DNA of 64,000 bases from Actinobacteria bacterium UBA6100. GTDB lineage: Bacteria; Actinomycetota; Coriobacteriia; Anaerosomatales; Anaerosomataceae. The DNA lies in NCBI GenBank assembly GCA_002423585.1, contig DIWS01000002.1, forward strand, positions 216,709 to 280,708, in the 5' to 3' direction. Below are positions 17,851 through 26,813 of the stretch, one piece after another. Position 1 is the stretch's first letter. Each line of letters starts with the position of its first letter. The position numbers were made by a program, and so were the translations under genes. The notes beneath the pieces were generated by a model. That model was not told the DNA's origin, did not search any database, and saw nothing but the letters and a program-made list of their open reading frames with translations.

Positions 17851-18020
17851 GTTGTCCGCGCCATCATAGCCCTCCGGACCGGACGTGGGAAGCGAACGCC
17901 GCACGCTCCCCGGGCGACAGGCACCGTCTGCGGCGACCCCGCCACGTCGAAGCGGTACAATGCGAGAGCACGCGCCGAAATCGAGACCGCGCCGCGTGTC
18001 GGCTTGCGAGAAGGGGCACC

Positions 18021-19220
18021 GTGGATATCTTCCAGAAGGCGTTCGACTTCACCGAAGCACGCACCGCCCGCGAATCGGGCTACTACCCGTACTTCCAGGT
18101 GATCAACTCCGAATCGGACTCTCAGGTGACCGTCGAAGGCCGAGAGCTCGTGATGCTCGGCTCCAACAACTACCTCGGCCTCACGACGCACCCTCACGTG
18201 CGGGAGCGGGCCGCCGAGGCTCTGGCCAAGTACGGTACGTCGTGCACGGGCTCGCGCCTGCTCAACGGCAACCTCGACATCCATATGGAGCTCGAGGAGC
18301 GCCTCGCGCGGTTCACGGGCAAGGAGGCGTGCGTCGTCTTCTCTACCGGGTTCGGCGCGAACATCGGCACGATCTCCGCGATGGTTGGACGCCACGACAC
18401 GGCCGTCATCGACAAGGACGACCACGCGAGCATCTACGACGGCTGCAAGCTGTCCTACGGCAAGGTCGAACGCTTCGAGCATAACGACGTCGCGAGTCTG
18501 CGTGAGGCGCTCGAGCGGGCCTCGAAGAACGCGAACGGGGGCGGCGGCGCGCTCGTGGTGGTGGACGGGATCTTCTCGATGGAGGGCGACATCGCGCCAC
18601 TTTCCGACATGCTGCCGATCCTGAAGGAGTTCGGCGCCCGTCTGATGGTGGACGACGCCCACGCCTCCGGCGTGATCGGACCGCAGGGCAACGGCACGGC
18701 CGCCCACTTCGGCGTGACCGATGAGGTCGACCTCATCATGGGCACGTTCTCGAAGAGCTTCGCGTCACTTGGCGGCTTCATCTCGGGCGACGCGGTCGTC
18801 ATCGACTACATCAAGCACGCGTCGCGACCGTTCATCTTCTCGGCGGCGATGGCGCCTGCAAGCGTAGGCGCGGCCCTCGGCGCGCTCGACGTGATGGAGA
18901 CCGAGCCACAGCACCAGGCGCGCCTGTGGGAGATAGTGGACCGGATGCAGGCCGGCTATCACGAGCTCGGATTCGACACCGGCACGAGCGAGACGCCGGT
19001 GATCCCGATCATCCTGGGCGACGAGATGCTCGTCTTCGAGTTCTGGCGGCGCCTGCGTGACGCGGGCGTGTTCGTGAACCCGGTACGCCCACCGGCGGTG
19101 CCGGCCGGCCGCGCACTGCTGCGCACCAGCTACATGGCCACGCACACCGACGCGCAGATGGACTTCGTGCTCGAGGCCTTCGGCAGGATCGGGCGCGAGC
19201 TCGGCGTGCTCCCCGCGTAG
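18021..19220 (+). CDS. Alpha-oxoamine synthase, serine-palmitoyltransferase-like
   Basis: A PLP enzyme of 399 residues that joins an acyl-CoA to an amino acid with loss of CO2. The fold and PLP Lys (GTFSKSFASLGGF, near residue 240) are clear. Strings such as SRLLNGNLDIHMELEERLA, DDHASIYDGCKLSYGK and VDDAHASGVIG resemble bacterial serine palmitoyltransferases. They look less like BioF or Kbl, which have SLSKAF- or TLGKALGG-like lysine motifs. Glycine C-acetyltransferase cannot be ruled out, but no tdh gene is next to it. The neighbours are lipid genes: CDP-alcohol phosphatidyltransferase, LpxL-type acyltransferase, patatin and a GNAT protein. The start has AGAAGGGGC just before GTG. If truly an SPT it would open sphingoid-base synthesis. 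Confidence 0.7.
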   Translation: MDIFQKAFDFTEARTARESGYYPYFQVINSESDSQVTVEGRELVMLGSNNYLGLTTHPHVRERAAEALAKYGTSCTGSRLLNGNLDIHMELEERLARFTGKEACVVFSTGFGANIGTISAMVGRHDTAVIDKDDHASIYDGCKLSYGKVERFEHNDVASLREALERASKNANGGGGALVVVDGIFSMEGDIAPLSDMLPILKEFGARLMVDDAHASGVIGPQGNGTAAHFGVTDEVDLIMGTFSKSFASLGGFISGDAVVIDYIKHASRPFIFSAAMAPASVGAALGALDVMETEPQHQARLWEIVDRMQAGYHELGFDTGTSETPVIPIILGDEMLVFEFWRRLRDAGVFVNPVRPPAVPAGRALLRTSYMATHTDAQMDFVLEAFGRIGRELGVLPA

Positions 19221-19223
19221 CGC

Positions 19224-19862
19224 CTACGGCAGCGCGTGGGCGTGCGGGTGCTCGGGATGCTTGCGGCGCGCCACGAGCGTGACGATCGCGAGCGCGGCCA
19301 CCGCGATCGAGCCCACCATCCCGAAGAAGCCGTAGATGAACGCCGGGTTCTCCGAGCTGAAGACCGGGCTGTCCGGATGGAAGAGGTTCGGCAGCGCCAG
19401 CACGAGATACCACAGCGCCGCTGCGAGCACCGCGTCGAGCACCGCCGGGACCTTCGGGTGGTCGAAGATCAGCTGGATGGCCAGGATGATGACCGAGGCC
19501 GCCAGCAGGCCGAACGTCATGAGCAGCCGCGGCTCGTTCCACAGGATGCCGCCCCAGATGAGTTGCATCGACAGGATGCCGAGGATCGTGTTCACGGTCC
19601 ACAGCGGTAGAGAGAACCAGCGGAGCGCCTCGCCCCAGCGCCCGAGCTTCGCCGCACCAAAGGTGAATGCCAGGCCGAGAAGGCCGGCGAGCGTGAAGGT
19701 GCCCATGTTGACCCAGGTGGATGCGCCGTGGAACATCACGAAGCGCACCATCGTGCCGAGACGCTCGTCAGGCGGGATGCTGAGGATCGACACCACGCAC
19801 GCGACGACCGATAGCGCGATCAGTGCGGCGAGTGCGATGCGGACGTTCTTCGACAGCGGCAT
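19224..19862 (-). CDS. Six-helix membrane protein, CcmC/CcsA-like
   Basis: A 212-residue protein with about six hydrophobic helices and a His-rich C-terminal tail (HPEHPHAHALP). A middle stretch, IWGGILWNEPRLLMTFGLL, resembles the CcmC pattern MWGTWWVWDARLTSML, and the helix count fits CcmC. It might thus belong to haem handling for cytochrome c assembly, which would suit a genome so rich in c-type hemes. The tryptophan-rich WWD motif of true CcmC is not intact, so this is tentative. The start has GGAGCACC upstream of ATG. It is the last of a run of minus-strand genes and may not share their function. Confidence 0.55.
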   Translation of the reverse strand: MPLSKNVRIALAALIALSVVACVVSILSIPPDERLGTMVRFVMFHGASTWVNMGTFTLAGLLGLAFTFGAAKLGRWGEALRWFSLPLWTVNTILGILSMQLIWGGILWNEPRLLMTFGLLAASVIILAIQLIFDHPKVPAVLDAVLAAALWYLVLALPNLFHPDSPVFSSENPAFIYGFFGMVGSIAVAALAIVTLVARRKHPEHPHAHALP

Positions 19863-19949
19863 GGTGCTCCTTCGTGGGTGCTCGCGGGCGCGGCTGCCCG
19901 CACTCAGAGGATTCTACCAGGATGCGCCGAGCGCCGAGCTTGCCGGGAC

Positions 19950-20813
19950 CTAACGACGCGCCTTGCGCCGGATCGCCCCGGCAGCCGCGAGGCCGGCGGA
20001 CTCCCCCTCCTGGATCGCGAGTGCCGCCAGACCGTAGTCCATACCGGTGAGGTGGTGTATCGCGGGCGAAATGACCACGTCGGCATCGCGGAGCGCCTGC
20101 TCGGCGAGGCGGCCCTCGAACGCCTCGGAGACCGCGCCGAGCACGTCGAACGCGCTCGTGCCGCGCTGGGCCGTTCCCGTCCTGAGCGTCTCCCGCAGTT
20201 CCTTGACCCGGACGGCCGGATTGGGCGGTTCGCCTTCGGGCAGGCGGATGGTGCCGTCACCGCTCACATCAACGGCCACGATCGTCTCGCCGCCGAGATG
20301 GCGCGCGAGCGAGACCGGCACCGGCTCACACACGTAGCCGTCGACGAGAACAGCGTCGTCCATCACCACCGGCAGGAACGCCAGCGGCACCGAGACGCTC
20401 GCGCGCACCGCACCGATGAGGTCTCCCGAGGTGAAGCGCACGGGACGGTTGCGCGTGAGATCGGTGGCCACACACCCGAACGGCAGCAGCAACTCCTCGA
20501 ACGTGGCGGGCAGGTACTGGCGCAGGAACGCCTGGACCTTCTCGCCCGAGAAGACGGCGCCTTTGGCGAGCGCCATCTCGCCCACGCCGGTGATCGTCTT
20601 GATGTCGAAGGTGAGGGCGATCTGCTCGATCTCGGTCACGGGGATACCGGCCGCGTACATGGCGCCCACGATGGCGCCCATGCTCGTGCCCGCGATGGAG
20701 TACGGCAGCAGGCCTTCGGCTTCCAGCGCCTTGAGCACACCGATGTGTGCGATGCCCCGGGCGGCGCCGCTGCCGAGCGCGAGACCGATCCGCTTCTGGC
20801 GCAGGAGCGTCAC
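19950..20813 (-). CDS. Patatin-like phospholipase (RssA/NTE type)
   Basis: A 287-residue serine hydrolase. The nucleophile elbow is IAGTSMGAIVGAMYAAG near residues 42-58, the oxyanion loop is GSGAARGIAHIGVLKAL near 13, and the catalytic Asp is in VLVDGYVCEP near 155. This is the Ser-Asp dyad of the patatin family, which cleaves acyl chains from lipids. It starts 4 bases after the CDP-alcohol phosphatidyltransferase stop and is probably co-transcribed with it. The natural lipid is not known. Confidence 0.9.
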   Translation of the reverse strand: MTLLRQKRIGLALGSGAARGIAHIGVLKALEAEGLLPYSIAGTSMGAIVGAMYAAGIPVTEIEQIALTFDIKTITGVGEMALAKGAVFSGEKVQAFLRQYLPATFEELLLPFGCVATDLTRNRPVRFTSGDLIGAVRASVSVPLAFLPVVMDDAVLVDGYVCEPVPVSLARHLGGETIVAVDVSGDGTIRLPEGEPPNPAVRVKELRETLRTGTAQRGTSAFDVLGAVSEAFEGRLAEQALRDADVVISPAIHHLTGMDYGLAALAIQEGESAGLAAAGAIRRKARR

Positions 20814-20817
20814 CGCA

Positions 20818-21495
20818 CTATTCGCCTGCCTTGATCAGCTTGGACGCGTACTGCATCGACGTCACGAGGAACACTCCTGACAGCGCGACCGCGAGCACGA
20901 TACCGATGATGTCGAACGGCAGCAGGCTGCCCGCGATGGGCGTGAGGAACCAGCCCTCGGCAGCCATGATCGCGATGTTCACGAGCACGATGATCACGCG
21001 CATCTCCGTGGGGCCCACCGTGCCGAAGCTGATCTTGAACACGCCGTCGACGGCGGTGCGGATGTACACGTGCGTGGACATGAGCAGGTAGCCGATCATC
21101 GCGAACGCCGCGATGTCCAGGCGCAGGTACGGCGACATGCCGATGCCGATGATCGTGAGGAACTCGGTGATCGCGTCCACCGTGTGGTCGATGTAGAAGC
21201 CGAACTTGGGGCGCTCGATCTTGCGGTAGCGCGCGAGCGTGCCGTCGAGCGAGTCCCCCACCCAGTTCACGAAGAACCCGGCGCACGCGAGGAGCAGCCA
21301 CCACCTGCTGCCGCCGGAGAGCCAGTAACCGGCGAAACACATGAGCGAACCGACCACGCCGAGCGCGGTGAGGACGTCGGGCGTGACCCAGGCCGGCGAG
21401 TGCGCGGCCATCCACTGCAGCGCGGGCCGCTCGAGTGGCCCCAGCAGCATCTTGTTCACACGCGTGTGCTTCTTGATGTCGCTCATCTCGGCCAT
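20818..21495 (-). CDS. CDP-alcohol phosphatidyltransferase family membrane enzyme
   Basis: A 225-residue membrane protein that transfers a phosphatidyl or similar group from a CDP-linked donor to an alcohol. The signature DSLDGTLAR-x8-G-x3-D-x3-D is intact near residues 76-103 (GDSLDGTLARYRKIERP then FGFYIDHTVD). Several hydrophobic helices follow. The ATG at 21495 has GAGGAGG at 5 bases. The alcohol (inositol, glycerol phosphate or other) cannot be read from sequence. It is in a group with the acyltransferase gene before it and the patatin gene after it. Confidence 0.9.
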   Translation of the reverse strand: MAEMSDIKKHTRVNKMLLGPLERPALQWMAAHSPAWVTPDVLTALGVVGSLMCFAGYWLSGGSRWWLLLACAGFFVNWVGDSLDGTLARYRKIERPKFGFYIDHTVDAITEFLTIIGIGMSPYLRLDIAAFAMIGYLLMSTHVYIRTAVDGVFKISFGTVGPTEMRVIIVLVNIAIMAAEGWFLTPIAGSLLPFDIIGIVLAVALSGVFLVTSMQYASKLIKAGE

Positions 21496-21508
21496 GCGGG
21501 CCTCCTCG

Positions 21509-22405
21509 TCAGTCAGGGACGTCGATGTCGGGCCACACCACGTGCGGCATCGCCCACTGCCGCGGGTACTCGGCGATCCAGCGCTCGGCGGGCTCGAGGC
21601 AGCGCTCGGCGTTGGCGAGCAAGAGCTCGGGCGTGGCATGCCCGCGCTCCATGGGGATCGGATCGCTCGTGAGCAGACGGTACCGCCCGTCGGGCATCCG
21701 CGGGGCAGTGAACGGGATCACCGACACGCCCGCGCGCATCGCCAGCCTCACGTGCAGCAGCGGCAGCGGTGACGGGTGGCCGAAGAAACGCGGCTGCACC
21801 TTGTCGGGTTCGTCCATCGGCCGATCGAGACCGGTGAGGACAGACCCTCCCGTCTCCAGACGCCGCGCCGCGGACCTGAGGGACTCGAGCGAGACCGGTG
21901 TGACCTCGAAGCCCATCTCGGCACGCACGTCGTTCTGCCACTGGTAACCGCCGTTGGGGTCGGGCACCGACAGCACCTGCATGCGCCAGCCTGCCCGGCC
22001 GAGAGCGCGGCCGAGAAGGTCGAAGTTGCCGAGATGCACGCCTACGTAGACGAACGGCCCGCTCGTGCGCTCGCGCTCGACGAAGGCCGCGAACGCCTCG
22101 TCGTGGACGACGATGGCCTCTTCGCGGGCATCGTTCCCGAGCACGTGGTAGAGGTCGTAGAGGAAGCGCCCCATGTTGCGGACGTTCTCGCGTGCGGCCT
22201 CGTCCAGTGCGGGACCGGTGAGCGTACCGCCCGAGACGACGTACTGGTTGGAGCGCGCTCCGCGAGAGATCTCCGAGGCGGGGTCGGCCATCATCCGCCT
22301 CGCGACGAACGGCACCGCGGCTTCGGCCGCGCGACGTGGCAGCGCACGCGCCACACCGAGCGCCATGCGCATCCCGGTGCGTGTCCTGGAGAGCGAATCG
22401 AGCAT
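21509..22405 (-). CDS. LpxL/HtrB-type lysophospholipid acyltransferase
   Basis: A 298-residue acyltransferase. The catalytic HxxxxD is in YVGVHLGNFDLLGRALG near residues 119-135, and later blocks (FFGHPSPLPLLHVRLAMRAG, WIAEYPRQWAMPHVVWP) are typical of this family. The Gram-negative members acylate lipid A; the actinobacterial relatives such as PatA acylate phosphatidylinositol mannosides. The substrate here is unknown. The ATG at 22405 follows GGGG further upstream, so the start is moderately sure. It is the first of three close minus-strand lipid genes and diverges from the GNAT gene at 22500. Confidence 0.85.
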   Translation of the reverse strand: MLDSLSRTRTGMRMALGVARALPRRAAEAAVPFVARRMMADPASEISRGARSNQYVVSGGTLTGPALDEAARENVRNMGRFLYDLYHVLGNDAREEAIVVHDEAFAAFVERERTSGPFVYVGVHLGNFDLLGRALGRAGWRMQVLSVPDPNGGYQWQNDVRAEMGFEVTPVSLESLRSAARRLETGGSVLTGLDRPMDEPDKVQPRFFGHPSPLPLLHVRLAMRAGVSVIPFTAPRMPDGRYRLLTSDPIPMERGHATPELLLANAERCLEPAERWIAEYPRQWAMPHVVWPDIDVPD

Positions 22406-22499
22406 CGTGGCGGGGCCCCTTTCCCGGCGTCTGATAAGTGTACCAGCAGCACTCGCAGTGCTACGCTCGCAGCGCAACCAGAATGCGAGGGAGACACCG

Positions 22500-23669
22500 G
22501 TGACCGAGCCAGAATCGCACGTGCACGTCGTCGAAGTCCCGCCCGGCGACCCGCGCATCAAGGAATTCGTGGCATTCCACTGGGACCTCTACCGCCTCAA
22601 CCCCTACTGGGTGCCCCAGCTCAACGCCGACCTGCTCGGCAATCGCCTGCTCGGCATGAAAGGCCTGCTGACGCCGGAGCACCCGTACCACGAGACCGCC
22701 GAGACGACGCACTTCCTGGCGTCGGCCGGCGACGGGACGGCCGGACGCATCTCGGTATCGATCAACCGGCGCTTCAACGACTTCTACGGGACCAAGATCG
22801 CATTCTTCGGCTTCTTCGAGTGCATCGAGGATTATGCGGTGGCCGAGGCGCTGCTCGACGCAGCGCGCACGTGGGCGAAGGAGCATGGCGCCGAAGTGAT
22901 GCGCGGCCCCGGTGAGTACGGCAACGTGACGCACGAGCGCCAGGCGTGCCTCATCGACGGCTTCGACCAGGACGTGTTCGTGGAGCACACCTGGAACCCT
23001 CGGTACTACAGCGAGTTCATCGAGCGCTACGGATGCACCAAGGCGATGGACTACCACGCGTACGTCATCGACCTCACCAAGCCCAAGCCGGAGCGTGTGG
23101 GCATGCTGGCGCAGGCGGTGCGCAACCGCGGCCACATCGAGACGCGCGCGCTCGAGATGTCGCGCTTCGAAGAGGACCTGGCGATGGTGATCGACATCTA
23201 CAACCAGGCCTGGGCCGAGAACTGGGGCTTCCTGCCCGTGCAACCCTACGAGGTGGACGCGCTCGTGGAGGCGCTCAAGCCGATCATCGATCCGGGACTC
23301 GTGCGCTTCGCATTCATCGACGGCAAGCCGATCGCCGTGCTCGGCGCGTTCCCCGACCCCAACGAGGCGCTCCAGCCGCAGTGGAAGTGGTACGGCGACT
23401 CCGACTACACGCGCCTCGCGCGCCTGCTCGCCACGAGGAGGCACATCAAGCGGGTGCGGCTCATCTTCTTCGGCATCGTGCCGGGGTACCGTCGCCACGG
23501 CGCCGATGCGCTGCTCTATCACGAGGTGCACGAGCACGCGCAGTCGAAGGGCTACACCGACTGCGATGTGTCGTTGCTGCTCGAGGTGAACGATCTGATC
23601 ATCCGCGCGGCCGAGTCGATGGGCGGTCATCGCTCCAAGACCTGGCGGATCTGGGACCTGCCGCTGTGA
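22500..23669 (+). CDS. GNAT-fold acyltransferase, large (389 residues)
   Basis: A two-part GNAT protein of a kind found in several phyla without fixed function. The first half opens with a WVPQLNADLLGNRLL segment. It continues with AFFGFFECIEDYAVAEALLDAA, then MRGPGEYGNVTHERQACL. The C-terminal half has a GNAT-like acyl-CoA loop (IFFGIVPGYRRHGADALL near 325-342). Its place beside an SPT-like enzyme, an LpxL-type enzyme and a CDP-alcohol enzyme suggests it moves a long acyl chain, perhaps onto an amine, but this rests on context. The GTG at 22500 has GAGGGAG upstream. It diverges from the acyltransferase across a 94-base spacer. Confidence 0.7.
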   Translation: MTEPESHVHVVEVPPGDPRIKEFVAFHWDLYRLNPYWVPQLNADLLGNRLLGMKGLLTPEHPYHETAETTHFLASAGDGTAGRISVSINRRFNDFYGTKIAFFGFFECIEDYAVAEALLDAARTWAKEHGAEVMRGPGEYGNVTHERQACLIDGFDQDVFVEHTWNPRYYSEFIERYGCTKAMDYHAYVIDLTKPKPERVGMLAQAVRNRGHIETRALEMSRFEEDLAMVIDIYNQAWAENWGFLPVQPYEVDALVEALKPIIDPGLVRFAFIDGKPIAVLGAFPDPNEALQPQWKWYGDSDYTRLARLLATRRHIKRVRLIFFGIVPGYRRHGADALLYHEVHEHAQSKGYTDCDVSLLLEVNDLIIRAAESMGGHRSKTWRIWDLPL

Positions 23670-23682
23670 GTGCGCGGCGGAG

Positions 23683-24294
23683 CTAGTAGCGGCCGCTCGC
23701 GCGCTCCACGATCACCTTCGGCAGGTCGGCGGTGGGCACCGTTTCCACCACCGCGCCGAGTGCGAGCGCCGATGCGGGCATGCTGGGCGCCACGGCCGTG
23801 GCCGGGTCCTCCACGATGGTGTACGCGCTCGTCCGGCGAAGCGCGAGCAGACCGTTCGACCCGTCCGCGCCGAGACCGGTAAGCAGCACGCCGAGCGCCC
23901 TGCTGCCGAAGACCTCAGCCGAAGACGTGAAGGTGACATCGATGCACGGCACATGCGTGGACGCCGCCGTGTCGTGGTCGAGCCGGATCCGGGGGGCAAG
24001 ACCGTCCCGGAAGAACCGCATGTGGCGACCGATGCGGGCGATGTAGACGGTCCCCTTCTCAAGCGCCTCGCCATTCCCGGCTTCCTTCACGGTAAGCCAG
24101 CACAGCGGGTCGAGGCGCTCTGCCCACTGCTCCACGAAGCCCTCCGACATGTGCTGGCAGATGGCCACCGGTGCGGGGAAGTCGGCGGGGAGCGCCCGGA
24201 CGATCCGCTCGATCACCGGCGGCCCACCGGTGGATGCGCCGATGACCACGACCGCCGAAGGAAATCCCCCCATCGGCGTGGCCGCAGCGGTCAT
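23683..24294 (-). CDS. CheB-type protein-glutamate methylesterase without receiver domain
   Basis: A 203-residue protein that is only the catalytic domain of CheB. The Ser-His-Asp triad is visible: GASTGGPP near residue 20, CQHMSEGFVE near 48, and LLTGLGADGSNG near 142. The usual N-terminal response-regulator domain is missing, and no cheR, cheA or MCP genes are near. The start at 24294 overlaps the stop of the membrane-protein gene before it (ATGA). It may serve a receptor-like target outside chemotaxis. The C-terminal tail is the normal CheB end (LPKVIVERASGRY). Confidence 0.88.
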   Translation of the reverse strand: MTAAATPMGGFPSAVVVIGASTGGPPVIERIVRALPADFPAPVAICQHMSEGFVEQWAERLDPLCWLTVKEAGNGEALEKGTVYIARIGRHMRFFRDGLAPRIRLDHDTAASTHVPCIDVTFTSSAEVFGSRALGVLLTGLGADGSNGLLALRRTSAYTIVEDPATAVAPSMPASALALGAVVETVPTADLPKVIVERASGRY

Positions 24295-24752
24295 CGCGAG
24301 GCGGCCTTCCGCCCGGGGCGGATGGCGAACCGCAGAACGCCACCCGTCATCACGGCCATGAACTGCAGCACTGGCGAGACCACCAGCATCAGCACGAGCC
24401 AGCCGATCTTCGACGCCCCCGATGAATACAGGATCAGCGGGATCCCCCACTCGGACGCACTGACGGCCGGGTCGAAGGCGGTCAGCGCCGCGGGACCCCA
24501 CAGTACGAGCAGTACGAGGAAGCTGACCGCGGCGAGCGCGAGGGCACTGAACGCGAGGGCGCGGAGCGCCTCCCGGGGGATATCGGCCTCCGGTGGCGAC
24601 CCGGCGAGCGCGGAGCGTGCTGCCCACCAGCCCACGCCCAGGCCGAACAGGATCGCGAGGACCGGCACGCCTGCGCCGAGCCCGATGAGGAAGACGTCGA
24701 GCAAGCCGATGCCGATGGCCGGGAGGTTCTGGCGCCACAAGGGCTGACTCAC
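24291..24752 (-). CDS. Four-helix membrane protein of unknown function
   Basis: A 153-residue protein with hydrophobic helices near residues 10-48 (two), 65-85 and 118-140, and a short basic tail. The GTG start at 24752 has GGGGAG at 7 bases. I do not recognise the family. Its stop overlaps the cheB start, so the pair is translated together. That makes it the likeliest partner of the lone CheB domain. Confidence 0.7.
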   Translation of the reverse strand: MSQPLWRQNLPAIGIGLLDVFLIGLGAGVPVLAILFGLGVGWWAARSALAGSPPEADIPREALRALAFSALALAAVSFLVLLVLWGPAALTAFDPAVSASEWGIPLILYSSGASKIGWLVLMLVVSPVLQFMAVMTGGVLRFAIRPGRKAASR

Positions 24753-24835
24753 TGCAGCGCTCCCCCCTGGCCGGCGGACTGTGTTGACGTAACGGTAGCA
24801 GACGCGGTTGGTGCGCGCCCGTGCCCCGGGCGCAA

Positions 24836-26317
24836 CTACTTCTGCGCCATCCGCACCATCTCCTCCAGCAGCCGCACCATAGCGAGCGTATCGAGCGCGC
24901 AGTACTCGGTGAGATCGCGCAGCGTGACGCCGGCCTCGGCTTCGTCTGCAAGCCCCTTGGCGATGCGCAGATAGCGCGCACTCGCGGTCTGCCCGTCGGC
25001 GATGCCCATGCTCTCGTACGAGAGGTCGGGGCACCACGCGGGCAGCACGTACTTGATGCTCGACCGCCCGGCGGCCTTCGGGTGGCGCGTGTTCCGTCGG
25101 ATGACCGGCTCGAGGTCGAACAGCCGCGTGCGCACCGCGCCGAGGCGGCGCGCAAGATCGGGCAGTGCGCCCGCCAGGCCATCGATCTGCGTCCGCTCAT
25201 ACGCCGAGTAGTGCACGATCGAGCCCTCGAGGCCGAGGTCGGCGAGCATGTGCGTGGCGAGCAGTCGACGGGGATCGCCGTCACCTACGTGCAGATGCTC
25301 GCGGTGCTCGGTGGATCCGTCCTGCCGGTGAACGTGGATCGAGTACTGGAACGGGATGGTCTGATACGGCCGCGTGCCGGGCCACAACGGCAACGCCGGC
25401 ATCACGGTCTCGAAGTCGAGGTGGTAGACCGGCCACCGCAGCCCGGAGAGCGCTTCTGCGAGACCGTCGGGATCCACACGCGGCTTGCCCGCCTGCACCG
25501 CCTCGAGCGTCTCACGCTGGGCGGCGGAGAGCCCCGGAAAGTCGGGCGGCACCTCGAGGATGCAGGTGAGTCCCGCATCCAAGAGCGCGTGCAACTGCCG
25601 CTCCTGGAGGCGCGGCAGCTCGGTGACCGGGTGCACGCGCGGCAGGAAGGCGTTGCAGTAGTCGGCGAACTCGCACCCGTACGGATGGGCGCACCGGTCG
25701 CCCACCCGCACATCCGGCTCGCCGCCCTCGAGTACGTCCTGCAACCGCGCGAGCTCGTCGGGCACCGTGCGCATGTACTCGCGCGCCATGCCGGTGACGT
25801 CCTCGATCGTGAAGAGAGCGGCCGCATCGTACTCCCCGCCTCCGTAGACGTACGCCGAGTTCAGATGCACGACATTGATGCTGCGCAGTGTGAGTCCGGA
25901 ACCCTCCACCGCGTATGCCTGAACGGCGGCGTCGGTGATGTGGACGTCTTTGAGCGACGCACTCGACTTCACCTCGTAGAGGTCCCACACGCCGTCGCCC
26001 GCGCTCGCGAGGATGTCGACGCGCGCGAAGGCCCCTCCGTATGAGAACGCCGGCTCGTAGAGCACCGTAGCGCCCTCGGCGAGCAGGCGCACTGTGGTGG
26101 CGAGCGCGTCGGCCTGATGCAGATGGTCGGCAGTGACCTCGACGCCACCGGGGAAGAGCTGCTGCGCGAGCCGGCCCACCTCGGAACCTTGATCGAACAC
26201 CCACTGCTGACTCTCGCTCACGGGGGCGGCGAGATCGCGACGGTGTACCGAGAGCCACAGCGCCTTCTCACACTGGAGCCCCTTCTGGAACCGTGACTTC
26301 GATAGCGTCCTTGCCAT
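24836..26317 (-). CDS. DUF2779 protein: Fe-S PD-(D/E)XK nuclease-like domain plus DEDD exonuclease-like domain
   Basis: A 493-residue protein. The N-terminal 230 residues look like a Cas4/AddB-type nuclease: CEKALWL at residue 16, ARVDILAS then LYEVKSSAS (the D...ExK core), and CAHPYGCEFADYC near 210-222. The Cys at 16 with this three-Cys cluster could hold a [4Fe-4S]. The C-terminal half has VYHLDFETVMPALP (DxE of the DEDD/RNase H fold) and a late EYCALDTLAMV acid. This is the DUF2779 layout. It stands alone with no recombination or CRISPR genes beside it. The ATG at 26317 is the first after a long AT-richer gap. Confidence 0.85.
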   Translation of the reverse strand: MARTLSKSRFQKGLQCEKALWLSVHRRDLAAPVSESQQWVFDQGSEVGRLAQQLFPGGVEVTADHLHQADALATTVRLLAEGATVLYEPAFSYGGAFARVDILASAGDGVWDLYEVKSSASLKDVHITDAAVQAYAVEGSGLTLRSINVVHLNSAYVYGGGEYDAAALFTIEDVTGMAREYMRTVPDELARLQDVLEGGEPDVRVGDRCAHPYGCEFADYCNAFLPRVHPVTELPRLQERQLHALLDAGLTCILEVPPDFPGLSAAQRETLEAVQAGKPRVDPDGLAEALSGLRWPVYHLDFETVMPALPLWPGTRPYQTIPFQYSIHVHRQDGSTEHREHLHVGDGDPRRLLATHMLADLGLEGSIVHYSAYERTQIDGLAGALPDLARRLGAVRTRLFDLEPVIRRNTRHPKAAGRSSIKYVLPAWCPDLSYESMGIADGQTASARYLRIAKGLADEAEAGVTLRDLTEYCALDTLAMVRLLEEMVRMAQK

Positions 26318-26813
26318 GCGGCATCATCTCCATCCGCACGCATCATATCGGGGGGGTCTGACACGGCGGTCAGAGCAGCGTACGTGGTCCAGGTAAACCG
26401 AATCTTAGCGGGACCTGAACGCCGGAGGGGGCGACCGAAAGGGGCGTGAGAATAGAGGTGTCCCGAGAAACCTCGCCTGCGGAGATCCTCTAATCGGAAG
26501 CTTCCCGTTTCACACCCTTGGAGCCCCAGAAGAGCCGGCCAGCTTGCGCGAAGCCCAATCCTCTGAACACCCCGCCGGCAGCTACTGGTACGCTACCTTT
26601 CGCGGTTCTCCCGACTCGACCTCTCGGGACAAGACCCACTCTACGGCACCCTCTGAGGGTGCGCAAGGGGCAATTTCGGAAATGTCGAGATTGCCGACGA
26701 ATGGATGGTATTGGGCGTCTAACGGTCTTCTTGCACGTATGAGCGGTCGCTTGCCCACCCGAACGGTCATCTACACTCGGCCCCGGGCGTTCGCACTGCC
26801 CCGGACGCACATA
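26318..26813. other. Gene-free gap with small hairpins
   Basis: About 500 bases without a convincing gene and with less GC than its neighbours. Small hairpins can be seen, such as CACCCT-CTG-AGGGTG at about 26649-26663. A minus-strand frame at 26490-26810 is open for 106 codons but has a low-complexity, Arg-rich product and no ribosome site, so I do not call it. The gap could hold promoters for the DUF2779 gene. Confidence 0.4.

Noticed and set aside
22500..23669. Naming the GNAT protein a bacterial ceramide synthase
   Set aside because: Context hints at it, but the described bacterial ceramide synthase belongs, as far as I recall, to another acyltransferase family.
26490..26810. 106-codon minus-strand frame in the gap before the PPDK-domain gene
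   Set aside because: Arg-rich, no ribosome site, other frames equally open.
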